Shown one piece after another: positions 61,060 through 64,000 of a DNA stretch of 64,000 bases. Origin of the DNA: Kribbella amoyensis. GTDB lineage: Bacteria; Actinomycetota; Actinomycetes; Propionibacteriales; Kribbellaceae. Location: positions 1,054,001 to 1,118,000 of the forward strand of contig NZ_VIVK01000001.1 of NCBI RefSeq assembly GCF_007828865.1. Reading direction: 5' to 3'. The first letter of the stretch is position 1. Every line of letters begins with the position of its first letter. The notes beneath the pieces are model-generated. The model worked only from the letters and a program-made list of their open reading frames with translations, did no database searches and was not told where the DNA came from. A program made the translations under genes and the position numbers.

Positions 61060-61878
61060 ATGCAGCCTGAGACGCCAATGACGACGGTCAACGAATCCAT
61101 TCCGACAGCCGCGCGCATGTACGACTTCTATCTCGGGGGCAAGGACAACTTCGCCGCCGACCGCGCGGCCGTAGCGGAGCTGGACAAGGTCGTACCCAGC
61201 ACCCGCGCCCTGGCCGTGAACAACCGGCAGTTCCTCGCGCGGGCCGTGAAGGTCCTCGCCGAGGAGCACGGGATCAGGCAGTTCCTCGACCACGGCTCCG
61301 GTCTGCCCTCGCAGAACAACGTGCACCAGGTCGCCCAGCGCACCGCCCCGGACTCCCACGTCGTCTACGTCGACAACGACCCGGTGGTCCTCGCGCACGG
61401 CCGCGCCCTGCTGGTCGAGGACGAGCGCACCACGGTCATCCAGGCCGACATGCGCGACACGGACACGATCTTCTCCCACCCGGACACCGAGCGGCTGCTC
61501 GACTTCTCCAAGCCGGTGGCGGTCCTGTTCAACTCGGTCTTCCACTGCATCCCGGACAGCGAGACCGACGGTCCGCCGGCCGTGGTCCGCCGCGTCACCG
61601 AGAAACTGGTCCCGGGCAGCTTCGTGGTGCTGTGCCAGCTGGTCAGCGAGGACGCCTCGATCCGCGAGTCGGTCACCAAGTTCATGGACCAGGCGACCCA
61701 GGGACACTGGGGCCGCGTCCGCGAGGAGAAGGACGTCGCCGGCTGGTTCGAGGGCATGGACATCCTCGAGCCGGGTCTGGTCGAGGTCTCCACCTGGCGT
61801 CCCGACGAGGCCCAGACCCCGGCCAAGCAGCTGACCCGGGAGTGGATCGAGTTCGGCGGCGTCGCCCGCCTGCGCTGA
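61060..61878 (+). CDS. SAM-dependent methyltransferase (DUF574 family)
   Basis: A 272-residue protein. The N terminus IPTAARMYDFYLGGKDNFAADR and FLDHGSGLPSQNNVHQVAQR are the signature of DUF574/PF04672 methyltransferases, a family expanded in actinomycetes. VVYVDNDPVVLAHGRALL gives the SAM-contact acid. The substrate is unknown. Confidence 0.92.
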   Translation: MQPETPMTTVNESIPTAARMYDFYLGGKDNFAADRAAVAELDKVVPSTRALAVNNRQFLARAVKVLAEEHGIRQFLDHGSGLPSQNNVHQVAQRTAPDSHVVYVDNDPVVLAHGRALLVEDERTTVIQADMRDTDTIFSHPDTERLLDFSKPVAVLFNSVFHCIPDSETDGPPAVVRRVTEKLVPGSFVVLCQLVSEDASIRESVTKFMDQATQGHWGRVREEKDVAGWFEGMDILEPGLVEVSTWRPDEAQTPAKQLTREWIEFGGVARLR

Positions 61879-62058
61879 CCCGAAGCTCCAGCGCCGGGCG
61901 ACTTCGTCCGGCGCCTCGACCGGGCGTCCGGTCGGCCACGCGCTGAAGTCCGGCAAACTATTTCGGGCATCGGCACGTCTTCACCAACGGACACCGTGCT
62001 GCCGGCGAGTCGCGACAGCACGTGGATCGTTGCTGCCGGCCGACCGAAGGAGCGCTTG

Positions 62059-62757
62059 GTGCCGAAGACCGATTACGACGAGTTCGCCGAGGCGTACGCC
62101 GCGGACAACGAGGTCAATCTGCTCAACGGCCACTACGAGCGGCCCGCGATGCTGAGCCTCGCCGGCGACGTGACCGGCCGGCGGATCCTCGATGTCGGCT
62201 GTGGCGCCGGTCCGTTGTCGGCGGCGCTCCGCGACCGTGGCGCGATCGTCTCCGGCTTCGACCTGAGCTCGGCGATGATCGACCTGGCTCGCCGACGGCT
62301 GGGCGAGGACGCCGACCTGACCGTCGCCGACCTGGCCAAGCCGCTCCCGTACGACGACGCCGCGTTCGACGACGTCATGGCGTCCCTCGTCCTGCACTAC
62401 CTGGAGGACTGGACCGAGCCGCTCGCGGAGCTCCGCCGGGTACTGAAGCCGGGCGGGCGCCTCATCCTGTCGCTGAACCACCCGATCGTCCACCAGGCGC
62501 TGAACCCCGACGCCGACTACTTCGGGGTCACCGAGTTCTCCTTCGACGCCGAGCACGCCGGCCGTACCGTCGTCTACACGCTCTGGCACCGGCCTCTGCA
62601 GGCGATGAGCGACGCCTTCACAGCGGCCGGATTCCGGATCTCGGCCATCAGCGAGCCGCCGATCGACCCGGACACGCCCACCGAACTGCGTCCGGAGGGT
62701 CTGCCACACCCGGCAAGGTTCATCAGCTTCATCTTCTTCGTCCTCGAGGCGTGCTGA
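62059..62757 (+). CDS. Class I SAM-dependent methyltransferase
   Basis: A 232-residue protein. ILDVGCGAGPLSAALRDRGAIVSGFDLSSAMIDLARRRL is SAM motif I to II, and LRRVLKPGGRLILSLNHP a post-motif. It is of the type-11 family. The GTG at 62059 follows an AAGGAG site. The stop lies 8 bp before the next gene, so they may form an operon. Confidence 0.9.
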   Translation: MPKTDYDEFAEAYAADNEVNLLNGHYERPAMLSLAGDVTGRRILDVGCGAGPLSAALRDRGAIVSGFDLSSAMIDLARRRLGEDADLTVADLAKPLPYDDAAFDDVMASLVLHYLEDWTEPLAELRRVLKPGGRLILSLNHPIVHQALNPDADYFGVTEFSFDAEHAGRTVVYTLWHRPLQAMSDAFTAAGFRISAISEPPIDPDTPTELRPEGLPHPARFISFIFFVLEAC

Positions 62758-62765
62758 CCCGACCG

Positions 62766-63548
62766 ATGACGTTGACCGACGCAGAGGTTGCGCTCAAGGC
62801 AGCCAAGGCCGGAGCGCGTGTCGTCGCCGGGGCGTACGGCCGGGAGACCACCCGATACGCCAAGTCGTCGACGGATTTCGCGACCCAGACCGATCTGGAC
62901 GGCGAGAAGGCCATCGTGGCCGTGCTCTCGGCCCACCGACCGGACGACGCCCGGGAAGGAGAGGAGTTCGGTCGATCCGGTCCCGCCTCAACGGCTCGGC
63001 GGTGGTTGATCGACCCCTTGTGCGGGACCCTCAACTTCGCCGCCACCACTCCCCTGATGGTCGTGAATGTCGCCCTGCTCGACGACGATCGGACAGTAGC
63101 CGCAGCCTCTGCCGACCCGATGGCGGACGAGATCTTCTGGACCGACGGCGGGTCGGCGTGGGTGCGACGCGGGGACACCGACGATCCACTGGTCCCAACG
63201 CCGGCCACGGGACTGGTGGAGATCAACGTCGACCGACCCAGCGGCAGCAGATCGGTCAGCGCGCAACTCGTGGCTGACGTCGCGTTCCGCTCGCAGTACT
63301 CGCCACGCGTTCTTTCCTCGACTCTGGGCGTCGCCTGGGTCGCGGCCGGCCGACGCGCCGCGTACGTCTCCGACGGAACCTTCCGCAACGACCTCCACTT
63401 CGCCGCCGGCCTGGCAATCACCGAAGCTGCCGGCTGCGTCGTCACGAATCTTTCCGGAGGCCCGTTGCACGCAGGCGACGGCCTGGTGGTCAGCGCCTCC
63501 GAGCAAGTCCAGGCAGACCTTCTCGAGCACCTTGAGCGACTCCGCTAG
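62766..63548 (+). CDS. Inositol-monophosphatase-like protein with substituted metal-site residue
   Basis: A 260-residue protein with the IMPase layout. The metal motif, normally DPxDGTxN, is IDPLCGTLNF: Asp83 stays and the second Asp is Cys86. An acidic GEEFG is at 65-69, and HFAAGLAITEAAGC replaces the usual WDxAAG...EAGG. It could be a non-canonical phosphatase or a regulatory/non-catalytic member; I recall the DPLCGTLN form from other actinomycetes, which suggests a subfamily. It follows a methyltransferase gene closely. Confidence 0.8.
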   Translation: MTLTDAEVALKAAKAGARVVAGAYGRETTRYAKSSTDFATQTDLDGEKAIVAVLSAHRPDDAREGEEFGRSGPASTARRWLIDPLCGTLNFAATTPLMVVNVALLDDDRTVAAASADPMADEIFWTDGGSAWVRRGDTDDPLVPTPATGLVEINVDRPSGSRSVSAQLVADVAFRSQYSPRVLSSTLGVAWVAAGRRAAYVSDGTFRNDLHFAAGLAITEAAGCVVTNLSGGPLHAGDGLVVSASEQVQADLLEHLERLR

Positions 63549-63605
63549 TCGCCTCGGAGAAGCTCTGTTCCAGCGTCATCCGAACGGCCAGGAAGGCTGA
63601 ATGGT

Positions 63606-64000
63606 ATGCGGGCACTTCTCCTGAGCGGCTTTCTGGCCACGGTCTGCTCGCTGCTGGGGACGCGGGTCGCGGTCGGGTGGTTCGCCCGGCGCGGCTTCGG
63701 CCAGCCGATCAGGCAGGACGGACCGAGGACCCACCACGTCAAGCGGGGTACGCCGACGATGGGCGGCCTCGTGATCCTGCTGAGTGCCACCGCGGCGTAC
63801 TTGGCGGCAACGATCCTGACCGGCCGGTGGCCGAGTGCCAGCGCTTGGCTGCTGATGCTGCTGTTCCTCGGCTGCGGGGTGGTGGGGTTCCTCGACGACT
63901 TCATCAAGGTCTACACCCAGAACAACCAGGGCCTGAGCAGCCGGGCCAAGATGGCGGGCCAGACGCTGGTCGCGCTCGTCTTCGGGGTCCTGGCCACGCA
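63606..64000 (+). CDS. mraY: Phospho-N-acetylmuramoyl-pentapeptide transferase-like protein (MraY), N-terminal part
   Basis: About 131 residues are present and the gene runs off the right edge. QPIRQDGPRTHHVKRGTPTMGG is the MraY signature, and FLDDFIKVYTQNNQGLSSRAKMAGQ has the catalytic Asp pair region. Several membrane helices are visible. MraY transfers phospho-MurNAc-pentapeptide to undecaprenyl phosphate to make lipid I. The neighbouring genes are not those of the division/cell-wall cluster, so this is probably a second copy. Confidence 0.92.
   Translation, partial: MRALLLSGFLATVCSLLGTRVAVGWFARRGFGQPIRQDGPRTHHVKRGTPTMGGLVILLSATAAYLAATILTGRWPSASAWLLMLLFLGCGVVGFLDDFIKVYTQNNQGLSSRAKMAGQTLVALVFGVLAT

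Overview
The window is high-GC actinomycete chromosome. The signs are frequent GTG starts, dense short operons with 4-bp ATGA/GTGA overlaps, and actinobacterial families such as DUF3099, SCO6745, DUF574 methyltransferases, a Z-prenyl transferase like Rv1086, and Lrp with a branched-chain keto-acid dehydrogenase. Gene content and codon style suggest a soil organism of the Nocardioidaceae, for example Kribbella; that placement is an inference. I see no tRNA, rRNA, CRISPR array, prophage or insertion sequence. About 72 protein genes are supported.

Left part (1-13.7 kb): two neighbouring catabolic islands for cyclic imino acids. At 1-7.1 kb, a YcsI-type hydro-lyase, a flavin monooxygenase and a GntR/FCD regulator are divergent from a secreted pyroglutamyl-peptidase-like protein, a YcsG-type NRAMP-family transporter and the 5-oxoprolinase genes pxpA, pxpB and pxpC. 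The set matches the Bacillus ycsFGI-kipIA neighbourhood and would release, import and hydrolyse 5-oxoproline to glutamate. At 8.2-13.7 kb, an XRE-cupin regulator, a DAO-type dehydrogenase subunit, a fused ferredoxin/flavoprotein/BFD subunit, a DapA-type deaminase and a two-cysteine proline-racemase-family epimerase form a hydroxyproline pathway. Between the islands lies about 1.1 kb of non-coding composite repeats.

Middle (13.7-30.9 kb): a divergent SDR/LysR pair, a CDF metal exporter, a DUF3099 membrane protein, an OmpR-type two-component system, a DUF1501/DUF1800 pair, an APH-like kinase, a MarR regulator, and a secreted TIM-barrel protein. A second non-coding repeat block (25.4-26.0 kb) is built on the same plan as the first and runs up to a TetR gene. 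Then come the E1alpha/E1beta/E2 genes of a branched-chain 2-oxo acid dehydrogenase with a divergent Lrp-type regulator.

30.9-45.1 kb: a sugar ABC importer with a Gfo/Idh/MocA oxidoreductase and a LacI regulator; a small kinase and a short-chain cis-prenyl transferase; a secreted propeller-like protein; a CorA-like transporter divergent from a 2-hydroxyacid dehydrogenase; carbamate kinase; and a P2-type ATPase with atypical metal-site residues.

45.1-60.4 kb: many small stand-alone genes (DinB, VOC, GNAT, alpha/beta hydrolases, HAD, a short Imm7-like protein, a beta-lactamase-family hydrolase), two decayed genes, and a membrane/stress group (DUF2252, ion channel, aquaporin, histidine phosphatase). 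The right end has smpB, two methyltransferases, an inositol-monophosphatase-like protein with an altered metal motif, and the start of an mraY that is outside the usual division/cell-wall cluster.
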